This document shows positions 47,035 through 57,674 of a DNA stretch of 64,000 nt, one piece after another; position 1 is the first letter of the stretch; each line of letters starts with the position of its first letter. The DNA comes from Beverwykella pulmonaria (Eukaryota; Ascomycota; Dothideomycetes; Pleosporales; Melanommataceae): contig BCHH01000006.1 in the NCBI GenBank assembly GCA_001599595.1, positions 1,906,319 to 1,970,318 on the forward strand, read 5' to 3'. Below the pieces are notes generated by a model. It did not search any database and had not been told where the DNA came from. It saw only the letters and a list, made by a program, of their open reading frames with translations. The position numbers were made by a program, and so were the translations under genes.

Positions 47035-50020
47035 CCCGCTGCAACGGACGCAACCGCCTTGTCGGAGTAGAGGGTACCTGGTTTGCGCCGGTTTGTCCCT
47101 GGCGGCTGAAGCTGCCGGCAGGCTGAATTCGGCCTTGGTCTGTGTCGCATTCCCTCAGTGTGTTTCCATGAACAACCCTAATACGACGACATACCTTCAG
47201 ATTCCTGAGATCGATCGGTTAGTAAAGCTGCAGTAAGTGCAGTGTTCTCTGGGTTGTAGTTGATGCAGGCCGTGTTGATATTCTACAATGCTTCATTAAG
47301 CGTCTGCGTGTCATATGGGCGCATTTGTGACGGCTCGACTAAGCACTCACTCTCGAGTCGGGCCATGAGCAACTGAGAGTGGCTTCACGGGGTTGGGCTG
47401 GTGAGAGGAGGTGATGAGAGCAGTGCGCGACGTGTGATGAGACAGAAGTGTGTTGACGAGGAAAGTGGGAAGAAACAGTTTGGCTTGCCCTACCCGCACC
47501 TATGCTATGGACAACTACTACTGCATTGGGAAGTCGCGACTCGATTGGCGGGCGACGCCTGCTCCTTGACCTCGCAGACATAAAACAGTTGCCGGGTGAA
47601 GATACGACCAGACAGCCACTGGCTGGAATGGTTCATTCCACACGGAGCGGGATGTCGGAGCAGCGGGTGAAATGGTGCTGCACGTGAGAGATTTGGTAGG
47701 GCGCGGTGAGAGATGTGGCGTGGCCGACGTAGAGCAGGAGAGGAAGGAAAGCGCCAAGGGGGGTGAGGAAATGAGAGCAGAGATGAAAAGAGGAGCTTTT
47801 ATCAGGAAATTGGGAAGCGTCTTCATTCTACGTGACCTCCTTGAGCAAGCAACAACTACGCCTCGACTTGCCTCGATCCTTGTTCCTGCCACATGCGCAA
47901 TCGACTTGATCTTGCAAGATTGATTGCTGCTGCATCCGATCTCGTCAGATGGCTGTCAGCGAACAAGCTTGTAAGTTTTGCGGTGCGCAACCTTAAATAC
48001 GAGCTTGGTCGTGATGATCTCGGAGGTGTGATTGATGGATTTATTGATGGCGTCGTCTCGCAGCGCAAGACTCAATGGTGTTATTAGTCCCGGCCGCCCA
48101 GCGTCTTCCCGTCACGGCTCTTAGGTCAAATTCCAGGATGTCGGTACGTACCGTAATATAAACCCCCATCCTGAATTCATTTCGCTCTGACGTGGCCGGG
48201 GAGATGAATGCGCACTGCGGCTCACCAGGCGCATCTGCCTCTCGATATAGTTCATGCGTTGCGCGCAGTGGCTCGTGATGTGATGGAGGTTGGGTTGCAG
48301 GCCGAGGACGCGCTGCACGCGACGACAACGCGGTGTGCGTGACAAAGGCTGCCGTGGATCCGAATCGCCAACCCAGATGCGGGCGATGTGCGCCGGGATT
48401 GCCATGCTCAAACGCACGGGGCCAGGCACACGCATTCAATCTCAGTTCTTGCTCCACAAGGGACTCATGCGCGCCTCAGGTTGCTGACGAGGTGACACGG
48501 CGATGCTATTGTTGTCGCTGACGAGAGCTGGGAGACGTGAGTTCTTCGGCGCGGCGAGCGCTGGCGAGCGCTGAAGGGGCAAAACGAGGACAGCAGCCGG
48601 CTTCGCCCTCCCGATAGGCACTCGGCTGGCTCTCGGAGGCTTTTTGTCGGGCGTCCCCCACCGACTTTTTCGCCATTTTCCTCGTGCGTAGAAGCGGGAG
48701 GTTGTGCACGCCGCTAGTGTCTCAGGTGCCGTTGGCCAATGGCACTGGCCTGACTCTCTATCTGCGACGGCTGCTGGGAGCCCTGTCCATGGCCGTCTCG
48801 CTTCCAAGCTTGTGCTGCCCTTGCTATGTTCAACAGTCAGCCCAGACCTCCTCCCACGAAGCTCTCGCGACACCTCCATTGCCTGTGCGCCCGCTGCCTG
48901 CCTCCCTTCTCCCTCCTCCCACCTCCTCCTCCTCTCCTCACGCGACATCTGGTGCTAGCCGAGTGCTTCCCGCGGGCTTGACGCTCTTTCCTTCCTGCTC
49001 GCTGTTCTGGTTTGCCCCTCCCTCTTTTCGCTCGTTTTCGCCCGTTTTCGCCTTGTTCTGCCCCTCAGCCCACCCGTATTGCGAGTTCAATATCCTGCAC
49101 CGATTCTCTATTTTCATCCTTCAACACCCCGTCGTCAATCAGCAACCGTCCATCACCAGCCTCGCGCTGTCGGATCCGCGTGCCATTTCCTCCAACGGCC
49201 TCTGTTTGATCTGCGCCCACGGCAATGCTGTGATCGTGTACGTACCCGATTCCTTGCTGAAACCTGCATTTGGAAGTCTAGATACTTTGGACTGCTGGAA
49301 ACAGACAACGTCCCAAGTCTTCCCTCCCCCCCACCGCCCGCTATTCCTTCCCCCTTCCCTCCTATTGTTGCTCTTCGCTGCTAGTCGATATGTTCTCACC
49401 ACGCCTGGTTTCACCTTGTCTGTTCCTCGCATTGTCGTAACCCGCCCCGCTGGACAGACCCTGACCGTCCTGTTCGCTTCTCCGTTCAAACACTAGGGAC
49501 CACTCTGACCGAGCAATAGTAGGGTCTACTATTGCTAATACCTAACCCACCCCAGCCAATCGCCATTGTCCGCCTAGTCTCGTCACCACCCAAGGTGTAG
49601 CCTCGCGCACCTGCCCTAAGCAAGGAACCACTGTCTTCCGATAGTGCATGTCTCCGGCCTACCTCTGACGTGTACTCGTCTGCTAGCTGTCTCTCTGTCC
49701 GTCGGTCGGGTACCCGGTAGCATCACAAGCACACGCAATTTGTAATTGTCGTCAAAGGAACCTCTCTTCACCAACCCACTTTGCTCCCCACACTCCTCCG
49801 GTCGTCCACCTGCGCTTGCCTGCTAGCAGCAGCAGCAGCGATATCCTGGTTCATCGCGCCACGCCGCGCTTTCTGAGACTGGTCTGGACGTACGAGCCCC
49901 GAGCCAGCTGGAGCTGCGAACCGCTCCTCGCCTGTTCCATTCCCCTAACCATCTATTCCAACACCAGGCTTGTGTCGGTCTACAGACACAAACCACCGCC
50001 ACCATTACTCCGAATCATTC
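47035..50020. other. long gene-free stretch and leader
   Basis: 3 kb without a supported gene. The open frames at 48442-48948 (minus) and 48684-49496 (plus) are Arg/Pro/Ser/Cys-rich with no domains. From about 48850 to 49830 the plus strand is strongly pyrimidine-rich, suggesting the promoter and a long 5' leader of the membrane-protein gene starting at 50021. Confidence 0.5.
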
Positions 50021-52681
50021 ATGAGTTACGATCCACGGCTGGCCAGTCGGCTGGCAAACCAAAATGGGGATGAGGCGAATGCAAGAAAGGGTTCTGTGCG
50101 GGCCGCGCGAGAAAGACTTCAGGCGGCGCAATTGCAGCAGCAGTTGCCGGACCGGTCACGAATAATAGGACTGCCTCAGAGGCCGAATCAACTCGTATCC
50201 CAATTCTCACAGAACCGACTACAACCACAGCAACAGCCGCAACAAAACCTACCTTCACCCTCACCGCAATGGCCGCTCTCCAACAGCACAAACGATGTGT
50301 TGGACTCACGGCCTGTCCAGTACCCAGCCTCATCTGAGCCGCGCGGACCTCCACCACAACGACCCCCTCGACCCACATCCGACGAGTTACCAATTCAGTC
50401 AACATCTTCCGACTATCGCGACTCTTACCAGAGCGACGAAATGTTCTCCCCCACATCCGTCACCGTCTCTTCTCGACCTCTAACAACGTCGTCCGCTGCA
50501 TCAGAGGCTTCGTCGCTAGGATCAATACCTGATTTTCCTATACCGCAACTACCAATGCCAACAGTACAGCCATTACCCCGAAGGACCCCAAGTCTTGGAC
50601 CCCCACCTTCTTCGCGCAGAGGACCGTCATCGTATTACACCCAAATGTCGTACGTCTCTCCCATCGTTGAAGAATCGGAGACGCGGTCGAACACAATACG
50701 CTCGCATCACGGCTCATTTGCGTCGAGCAACGTCATACCCAACTCCGACGATTTCTACTTGGAAGATGATGACATGCAGTCTGACGACGACGACACTGTA
50801 ACGAGTGACTATGGCCGAAACTCGAGAGGAAGTGACCATGACGATCGAAGCGAGCTCGTGCAGCCCTCATTGCTCCGGCAGGCTAGTTTAGGAAGAAGAA
50901 CTAAACCATCGCTAATGACAATCAAGTCCGTGGATAGTTTAGGTGAGAAGAAGGGCTCGGTGAAGAGAAAGCCCATTCCAGACGTGGGTACAAGCGCCAG
51001 CGCAGTCGGCATTGGGGGTGCAGTATTGGCAGCAAGAGACGGCATCTCAGGACGGGAACCATCAACGCTGCGAAACGTGCCTCCCGGCGGCGGAAGTGGC
51101 TTCTTCGATTCGTCATCTTCCGAGTCGACATCTTCGAAGAATGTGAATTCAAGATATGGCGATGAAGAGCCTCAGAGAGCATCGGATCCAGAGAAAGACA
51201 TGATGGAGTTGGTAGAAACGCCGGTGCACCCGCTGCAGCAGGGTGCGCGCCAAACTACATTGGCTGAGCGTGTCGGGAAACGGAGACCACCACGTCTTGA
51301 TGTTGACGCAGTACGCGAGGCCGAGGCGCGGGGCAGTTTGACGAGTCTCCCGGAATTGATCAGAAGGGCCACTAGGTTGGCAGCGAACCTTGATCGTGGA
51401 AAGACTGCGAGTCGATTTGGTCTGGACTTTTGGGAGAGTGGTGCGCCTGAAAAGAATAACAAACTCGACTCGAGACGATCCGGCTCGTTATCGGACATGT
51501 TAGCCGCCTTCCCACCTCCTGGTGAGGCCACACCTACTGGAGATAGAACACCAAGACCCAACCGCGGGTCCAAGTCAGTTTGGCCCTCGAGCGGAGCCCG
51601 TGGATATGGCGGCACGGATTCGTCCGCGACCGACCGAAAGGAGAAGAGCCGTCGCAGATGCTGCGGCATGCCCCTGTGGACATTCGTAACCCTTCTAATT
51701 GTCCTGCTCTTCCTCATTGCTGCAGCAGTTGTTATCCCGGTCGTCTTGATCGTCATTCCGAAGATGAAGAACACTCAGAATAGTAATACTGCCCAGAACA
51801 ACACTGGAACCGGTACCGGAACACCCAACAGTACCAATCCTCCTGTAGCGGTGCCCACAGCCACCAGCGGGAGCAACCAATGCAATGGAATCATCACGTG
51901 CCAGAACGGCGGCGTTGCGGTCCTCAACTCTGACCGGTCCTGCAACTGTGTTTGCATCAACGGCTTCACAGGGAAGACTTGTGCCACTCAGGCGGACGCA
52001 GGATGTACAACCACGAATATCGCGGGTGCTAACAACGCTACTGTCGGCACCGGCATACCCCGATTGCTCGAAAGCGCAATGAACAACTTTAGCATTCCCC
52101 TAGATTCGTCTAGTCTTCTCGCTCTCTTTTCCAACCTCAGCCTTAGCTGCACGTCAGAGAACGCCCTAGTGACTTTCAACGGACTCGCGTCTCGTTCCAT
52201 CTTGCAAGGTCATGCTGCACTTCTTGTGGAGACGAGGAGCTTGGAACCTTCGCGCACGCTCCCTCTCCTTGAAATATCGCGCTCCAAAAGAGCCCCTCAG
52301 AAGCTTAGGCAGCGTCAAACGATTGGAAATCCCGGGGTTGCCCAACCGAATAAGAATGCTGGTGCTGCTGCCGCTGCAAGTGCAACGGCTGAAGCTACTG
52401 CAGAGCCCACTCCCAGCCAGCCGGTTTCGAGCAATGCTACGGCCATCGACTTTGCGCGTGTCGGAGTCCTTCTGGCCTTGCAGGAAACTCGCACGCTAGA
52501 CACCGCGGCCAAAGCACAGGAAGCGCTTCAGGCGTTCTTGACTAATAACCGGAATGGCAATAGCAACAGCAACAAAGTTGACTTGGGGCCTTTCAATATT
52601 GATCTTGTTACCTTATCAATCCAGTTCCAGAATGGCACGACTATCCAAGCAAAGGGCTCAAACACGACTACGGTATCATGA
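50021..52681 (+). CDS. single-pass membrane protein with EGF-like motif
   Basis: Single exon, 886 residues from the ATG giving MSYDPRLASRLANQNGDEAN. A long cytosolic-type, disordered N-terminal half (Pro/Ser/Gln-rich, with YLEDDDMQSDDDDTVTSDYG) ends in a basic, cysteine-bearing patch KSRRRCCGMPLWTF just before one strong membrane helix at about 555-580 (VTLLIVLLFLIAAAVVIPVV). Outside it has a Thr/Asn-rich linker, an EGF-like cysteine pattern (CNGIITCQNGGVAVLN, CNCVCINGFTGKTC) and a conserved-looking extracellular domain with many N-glycosylation sequons. Widespread in Pezizomycotina as uncharacterised glycoproteins, to my knowledge. Possibly a cell-surface sensor or adhesion protein. Confidence 0.85.
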   Translation: MSYDPRLASRLANQNGDEANARKGSVRAARERLQAAQLQQQLPDRSRIIGLPQRPNQLVSQFSQNRLQPQQQPQQNLPSPSPQWPLSNSTNDVLDSRPVQYPASSEPRGPPPQRPPRPTSDELPIQSTSSDYRDSYQSDEMFSPTSVTVSSRPLTTSSAASEASSLGSIPDFPIPQLPMPTVQPLPRRTPSLGPPPSSRRGPSSYYTQMSYVSPIVEESETRSNTIRSHHGSFASSNVIPNSDDFYLEDDDMQSDDDDTVTSDYGRNSRGSDHDDRSELVQPSLLRQASLGRRTKPSLMTIKSVDSLGEKKGSVKRKPIPDVGTSASAVGIGGAVLAARDGISGREPSTLRNVPPGGGSGFFDSSSSESTSSKNVNSRYGDEEPQRASDPEKDMMELVETPVHPLQQGARQTTLAERVGKRRPPRLDVDAVREAEARGSLTSLPELIRRATRLAANLDRGKTASRFGLDFWESGAPEKNNKLDSRRSGSLSDMLAAFPPPGEATPTGDRTPRPNRGSKSVWPSSGARGYGGTDSSATDRKEKSRRRCCGMPLWTFVTLLIVLLFLIAAAVVIPVVLIVIPKMKNTQNSNTAQNNTGTGTGTPNSTNPPVAVPTATSGSNQCNGIITCQNGGVAVLNSDRSCNCVCINGFTGKTCATQADAGCTTTNIAGANNATVGTGIPRLLESAMNNFSIPLDSSSLLALFSNLSLSCTSENALVTFNGLASRSILQGHAALLVETRSLEPSRTLPLLEISRSKRAPQKLRQRQTIGNPGVAQPNKNAGAAAAASATAEATAEPTPSQPVSSNATAIDFARVGVLLALQETRTLDTAAKAQEALQAFLTNNRNGNSNSNKVDLGPFNIDLVTLSIQFQNGTTIQAKGSNTTTVS

Positions 52682-53842
52682 GACATCTGCATGTTCGACT
52701 TTCCTGTTCTTTGATCTGAGCCGCCGGTATACCCGCTTACACCCACATTGCTCCTTCGGTACTTTTTACCAAAAATTTCTTTATCTCTTGTTCTGTACCA
52801 TAGGGCGGCGCTCCTACAGCAAGCTTAGCCTTGTAACATGTCTGCATTCTCAGCACCGGCGTGCGGAATCATTTCTTATCTTTTCTTCTTTGTGCGTCTT
52901 GAGGATGCTGGACCGGATCTAATTTTTTATATGTTGGGCTTAGTAGGATACCCCCGTGGAGATTTGGATAAACAGCCCATGAGTTGGTAAAGATAGGAAG
53001 CCTTTGGAAAGGACTTTGTATATAGGAATGTCGATCGTAAGGCTTATGCGTAATGCAGACTAAGAAATTGATTTAAATAAGTTCGCAGGTGCTCTGGCTT
53101 GTGTGACGCTTCGGGGGCTTCGAAGAGATGAGAAGCAGTTATTCCTCTACTGTGGTATGTCAGTATATATCAGAGGTTATCACGGAGGTTTGGTGTTCTC
53201 GCTTACTATCGCGCGTGATCTCGCTAACAAATCAACCCCCATAATTATAACCCATAACTACACGTTTGGATTGAGCTGGCTGTATGCCACTTGCTGGCTT
53301 CACATAGACTTGAAGAGATACAATGAGATGTTATAACTGCTCACAGACTCCCTCGAGCTGTACAGTGATGGGTCTTAGTTCAGTGAGTTTTGATTTCTCG
53401 TCGCTTCTAGCCACCACCCTTTCACCAACACCACCACGAGGCCTTCCGCTTACCTCATACCTAACAACCACCCCGTCATTGACTCTTAAAATTTCTTCTT
53501 ACCGCCGCATTACGTGAGCAAGCCGCTATACCTGCCACCACAGGCCACAAAATTCTTTAACCTCACGCCTACCTCGACGATCCCCTTTTCCCACTACAGC
53601 TTCGACACAGTCGCCATAACACACTACACACACGATGACGGAGATCGCCGGTGTCATCGTCACGCGCGTAGACATCAACAGCGTGCCCGTGCCCATCGTC
53701 TCTGTGGCTGCTATCCCTTGGTCGTCTACCTTCGTACTGATTGGTACCATGGGTATTACTTCTTCGAAACCTTCCTCCCAGATCTGGTTAGAGGTTTTGT
53801 GACGGGCAGTAACGTTCTCTGGCTCTTAATCCACACATAATC
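52682..53842. other. intergenic
   Basis: 3' region of the membrane-protein gene and unassigned DNA up to the hAT relic. A 55-codon ATG frame at 53635-53802 is the only small-protein candidate; not supported further. Confidence 0.5.
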
Positions 53843-54169
53843 TTAGCGTGAGATGAGGTTGGTGAGATTGTAGAGGTGGCTCTTTACAGCTCTGTTTTGT
53901 AGCTGAAGTGCTTCGATTGTAGCTCTATCAAGTCGGTTCCTATCGTCAGTAACAGTCCTCCTGCCTCTACTGAACGCTCTCTCCTAATTACATGAAGTTG
54001 ACAGTATAGAGAGGTAATTCAACGTCATGCGATAGAGCATTGGGTAACGTTGCTGGCCAACCTCATCCCACCATTGGGTCGGATTATTGAGTCATTTGTC
54101 ATCCGATTTGTTAAAGCGAGAGAGATCGTCGTTGTGAGGAGCGTAGTAATCTTCCAACTCGCTAAAGCC
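53843..54169 (-). mobile_element. hAT transposase relic (C-terminal domain)
   Basis: Read on the minus strand from 54169, one frame gives GFSELEDYYAPHNDDLSRFN, then PTQWWDEVGQQRYPMLYRMT, LNYLSILSTS and ERAFSRGRRTVTDDRNRLDR, ending at a TAA at 53843. This is the hAT dimerisation domain (W....YP.L..MA.D.LSI..TS...ERAFS.......R.RL). Two in-frame stops interrupt it, one (TGA before LNNPTQWW) at a position fitting a G-to-A change of Trp. No terminal repeats found. Dead fragment. Confidence 0.85.
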
Positions 54170-54446
54170 TTAAAGTATTAGCCCTACCCTTGGTGCCCAT
54201 CATATAGTTAAGGTCGACGTTGAGGGATCGCTCGTGGCGACTATCAAAACGTGAGCGACATGCAAAAACCAGAAACTGGAAGTGCAAGCGAGTGTATTCT
54301 GTATACATATGACTAACCTGGCTCCTTTCTAGTTACCTGAAAGAGTTAATTACTTGCAGACTTCGTCTTCGAGTGTCGATCATGATTTGCGCAACCTCCA
54401 TAGCCTACTGAGACAAACCACTTGCAATTTGACGCCTTCGAGTCCA

Positions 54447-55530
54447 TCACATACAGGAACCCATAATTTCAATCCACTCTTTCGGTGCCGCTTCCTCCGC
54501 AGCTGCCAATTTTGCAGCTTCATCTGCAACGTGGTTCCACTCTCTTGGGATTCGCCAGAACTGGATAGACATGCCCTTTTCTTTCCATATCTCAACCTCT
54601 CCTAAGAGCATTTCCCACAGATCCTTGTTCTTGACGTTTGCGTTCGCACTTGTCTTCCAACCTTTGTTGATCCAGTTTCTGGCCCACTTCGTAGATCCCT
54701 CCGCGACGTACTCCGAGTCTGTAGCAATAACCATAGAGGTGAAACCTTCGCCGACCCAGTGGCGGTAACGTAGAGCAGCGATCACGGCACGAAGCTCAGC
54801 CCGGTTGCTACTCTGGACGCCGTCATCACCAAATGGGCCCTTGCACTCAAGGCGGGCAGATACAATAAGGGGCGTATCCGCGCTTCCTGGTCCATGGACG
54901 AAAGCCCAGCCAGCTTTGGGGTTCGGCTGGCCATTGTTCAGACAAGCACCGTCGGCGAAAATGAGAACCTTGTTGGGACTATTGCGGTGTACGTATCTGA
55001 AAAGGAAATATCAGTAGTCGTTTCCCACTGCGACTTTCTAGACTTATCGGTGTGACTCACCTTGTCAGGTTTCCGATATTGGCTCTACGGAGGAATAAGT
55101 CTGTGGGAATGGTCGAAGCCGTAGGTGGGTTGAATTGGGTCGGAAAGACACGCCCAGATCCTCTTCGTTTCTCTTTAGCCATGGATAAGTTTCCGGGGAT
55201 TATAATGTCGGTGACTTGGTTTCCAGACTGACGAGGAGGAGGCGGGCCCTGTCTGGCATCAAAATCGGGGAGATGTTCGTCCTCATCGTCATCGGGGAGG
55301 TGTTCATCCTCATCGTCATCGGGGAGGTGTTCATCCTCATCGTCATCGGTGAGAATTTCATCTTCACCATCCATAGCGCTGTAGTCGGTACAGCACTTTA
55401 AACATACAACTAGGCCATGTGGACCGCAGACAATGCGGCCGTCAGGCAACTCGCAGGGGCCTTCCTCGTCATCGCTACTGCTTGGAGTAAGGGGGATCAG
55501 ACCCTGAGCAAGATAATAACCAAGAGGCAT
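54447..55530 (-). CDS. RNase H-domain protein with acidic repeats
   Basis: Two exons, 55061-55530 and 54447-54996 (intron 64 nt); 339 residues. The N-terminal part carries a Cys-rich segment (LPDGRIVCGPHGLVVCLKCC) and three 9-residue acidic repeats DDDEDEHLP. The second exon encodes a type-1 RNase H domain with all catalytic carboxylates visible: FADGACLNNGQ, SSNRAELRAVIAAL, IATDSEYV and HVADEAAKLA. Type-1 RNase H cleaves RNA in RNA-DNA hybrids. No mitochondrial or secretory signal. Such stand-alone RNase H genes are expanded in some ascomycetes and may descend from retroelements (inference). In-frame upstream start possible at 55656. Confidence 0.87.
55267..55347. repeat. 27-bp coding tandem repeat
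   Basis: Three copies (55267-55293, 55294-55320, 55321-55347) of ggggaggtgttcatcctcat plus cgtcatc, the first with two substitutions. On the minus strand they encode the DDDEDEHLP repeats of the RNase H-domain protein. Confidence 0.92.
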
Positions 55531-56276
55531 TCTAGAATCTGAGAGAACAGCTTTGAGGAATGTAGATGTGGTATTTTGTGGTGTGATGCGAACGGCTCGT
55601 GTTTGGCGTCTCAGTGTGTCTCTACTGTGCCAAGGAAAGCTGAACGCAAGGACCATTCCCCCCCGCACATCCGCACCATTACGACAGTGCAATGCTCTGT
55701 CAATACGCGCCCAATTTACTTACAATTTTTATAACCTCTTGCGATTACACAATGCTAGCTACGCGTTAAAAAGATTACAAAAGCTTTTTACAACGCGTCC
55801 ACCTGTTGTGGCGCCTAAGAAGGAGTCGCGATCACATGTAGGGAGGCCCTTGCGTTCAGCTTTTCTTTAGCACAGTAGAGCGTCCAGAATTCGGGGGGTT
55901 CTTGGCGTGTGCGGGATTCAACCACAAAATCGCACCTAAAAGTGAGAAATCGATGAGTACCTGTTATATCAACCCCATACTTGCCGTAGGTAAGTGAGGC
56001 TGTAAATATACGTGTGGGGGCCTATTCTGACCTTTTTTGAAGTTATGCTCGCCGCGGGAAAGCCCCCATAGGCACGCGTCTCCTTCCACTGCGAACATGC
56101 TTCGATAACCCCTTTCCTCACACATTGCTTCGAGGCACGCCCAATCGTATTGTCGTCGCCGCTCTCAAGTGTACACACCGAAACTCATGCTCGGCGTTAG
56201 TTACCTAGAGGACCAAACACACGTTGGTGTTGACAACGAGTTCGTATAGCGCGGTCATAGGAACCTGATGATGTAC
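55531..56276. other. intergenic, relic-rich
   Basis: Upstream region of the RNase H gene running into the mariner relic. I could not assign the open stretch at 55700-55870 to a family. Confidence 0.45.
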
Positions 56277-56610
56277 GGGTCGATTCACGCGCCTACCCTT
56301 AGACCTGGAGATCGGAAGGCGCTCTTTGATGAGATTGCTGAGTATGGGTGGATGATGTAACAGGAGATGGTGTATTGGTTAGATGTAGAGCGTGGCGTAA
56401 AGATCGATCGATCAACCGTCTCGAGGATGTTGACTGGCGAGGGTTAGAATGAAAAGAATCTCAGGCTGCTCTCCCTGGCCACAGTAAGGATCTACGCGAC
56501 AAATATTGCCGCAAGATGATACAATACACGGCAGATGATTTGGTGTTTTTCGACGAGGCTATTTTCAATGAGAAAACTGGGTGGAGAATCCGTATACGGC
56601 TTATGTACGG
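56277..56610 (+). mobile_element. Tc1/mariner transposase relic
   Basis: Plus strand. Reads GSIHAPTLRPGDRKALFDEI, AEYGWMM, stop, QEMVYWLDVERGVKIDRSTV, SRMLTGEG, stop, NEKNLRLLSL, then after a frameshift near 56485 continues KDLRDKYCRKMIQYTADDLV and FFDEAIFNEKTGWR. The order HTH (RSTVSRML) then the DDE start (VF.DE..FNEKTGWR) is typical of fungal Tc1/mariner transposases. The stop after GEG fits TGG to TAG, a RIP-type change. Inactive. Confidence 0.87.
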
Positions 56611-57674
56611 GCCGTAAATACGGACCGTACTACGTACTATCGACTACGTTGCTGGCGTTGAGGTCTTGTTGTTGGCGCATCTGGTTGGTGACAGCATCGA
56701 GATTGTAGCGGAGGTAGTTGGCTGGTGTTCGTTAGTTCTACGAACTCGTGAGTAGCCGAATCCTTTACTGTCGTCCCGTTTAACGCCTTTCATGTTTGCT
56801 TCAACTCGTCTCTTTCATCAAGCAGCGCGATACGCTCAGCCAGCGTGAGGTTTACTGTCTTCACGCGCTGGGTGTAGCCAAAGTTGGTTGCACATTGGGC
56901 GCGAGTGGAGAAAATGAGGTGTGTGGACCCTCACATGACGGCCTAACTCTACCCACGGCCCCGTGCACTCCGCCCGCTTCGAGTTTTCCACTGAACCTTC
57001 CAAATCCGGTTCCCACTACGGCCCACGCCTCTGCGCCGCCGACAAAGCCATTTACCCGTACGACAAATGCGGTACAAGCCGCAATTCTTCGGAGGCACGT
57101 TCTGTTTCGTTCTGTGCGCTGTCATGTACTGTGCTGTGCTATGCTGTGCTGGATTGGATTGGCTTGAAGATTCTACGTGCGTTCTTTGCTTAGTGTTTAG
57201 TCGAGACGCATCGGAGATGGAGGTGGGGTTCGATTCGGCTGCGCTGGATTCTGTTGGACTGGATGCTTGCGCGTTTTGCAGGGCCATCTGGTGAAAAAGA
57301 TTTGGGGAGCATGAGTTCGATTTCTCTTGTTTTATTAGTTCAGTGCAATGCCTTCACACAATTACCCACACGATGAAAATGAACCAAAGTACACGCATGA
57401 GTGAACAGTACATGAACATCAAGCAGGCGTAAGGCAATGATCTCATACAGCTAGCTAGAAACCTTGCATATATACAACCAAGGAGAGGACATAACTAGAC
57501 GAACAGAACCCACAGACCGTGATCGCAAACTACAAACGTATATATATATAAATTACTCCTCCATATCCAGCCAGGAGCATAAAATGTGTCCCATCCCGTA
57601 AGTAGCGTGGGCACACACAACTCCCAAGCTCGCCGCCAGTATCATCCAATACCCCCCATCCACCTCTACTGACT
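56611..57674. other. intergenic
   Basis: Palindromic, CGTA/GTAC-rich DNA at 56590-56650 follows the mariner relic. The rest, up to the 3' end of the F-box gene, holds only small unsupported frames. Confidence 0.5.

Noticed and set aside
48442..48948. 168-codon minus-strand ORF
   Set aside because: Antisense of the same pyrimidine-rich region; Arg/Pro/Ala-rich with no coding features.
48684..49496. 270-codon plus-strand ORF
   Set aside because: Translation of C/T-rich DNA (Ser, Pro, Leu, Phe runs), no domains; better explained as promoter/leader of the gene at 50021.
53635..53802. 55-codon ATG frame (MTEIAGVIVTRVDI...)
   Set aside because: Reads reasonably but has no recognised family and no supporting signals; too short to call.
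55553..55870. Plus-strand ORF over the upstream part of the RNase H gene
   Set aside because: Mostly antisense to the RNase H exon and its leader; the distal part (55700-55870) could not be tied to any transposon family.
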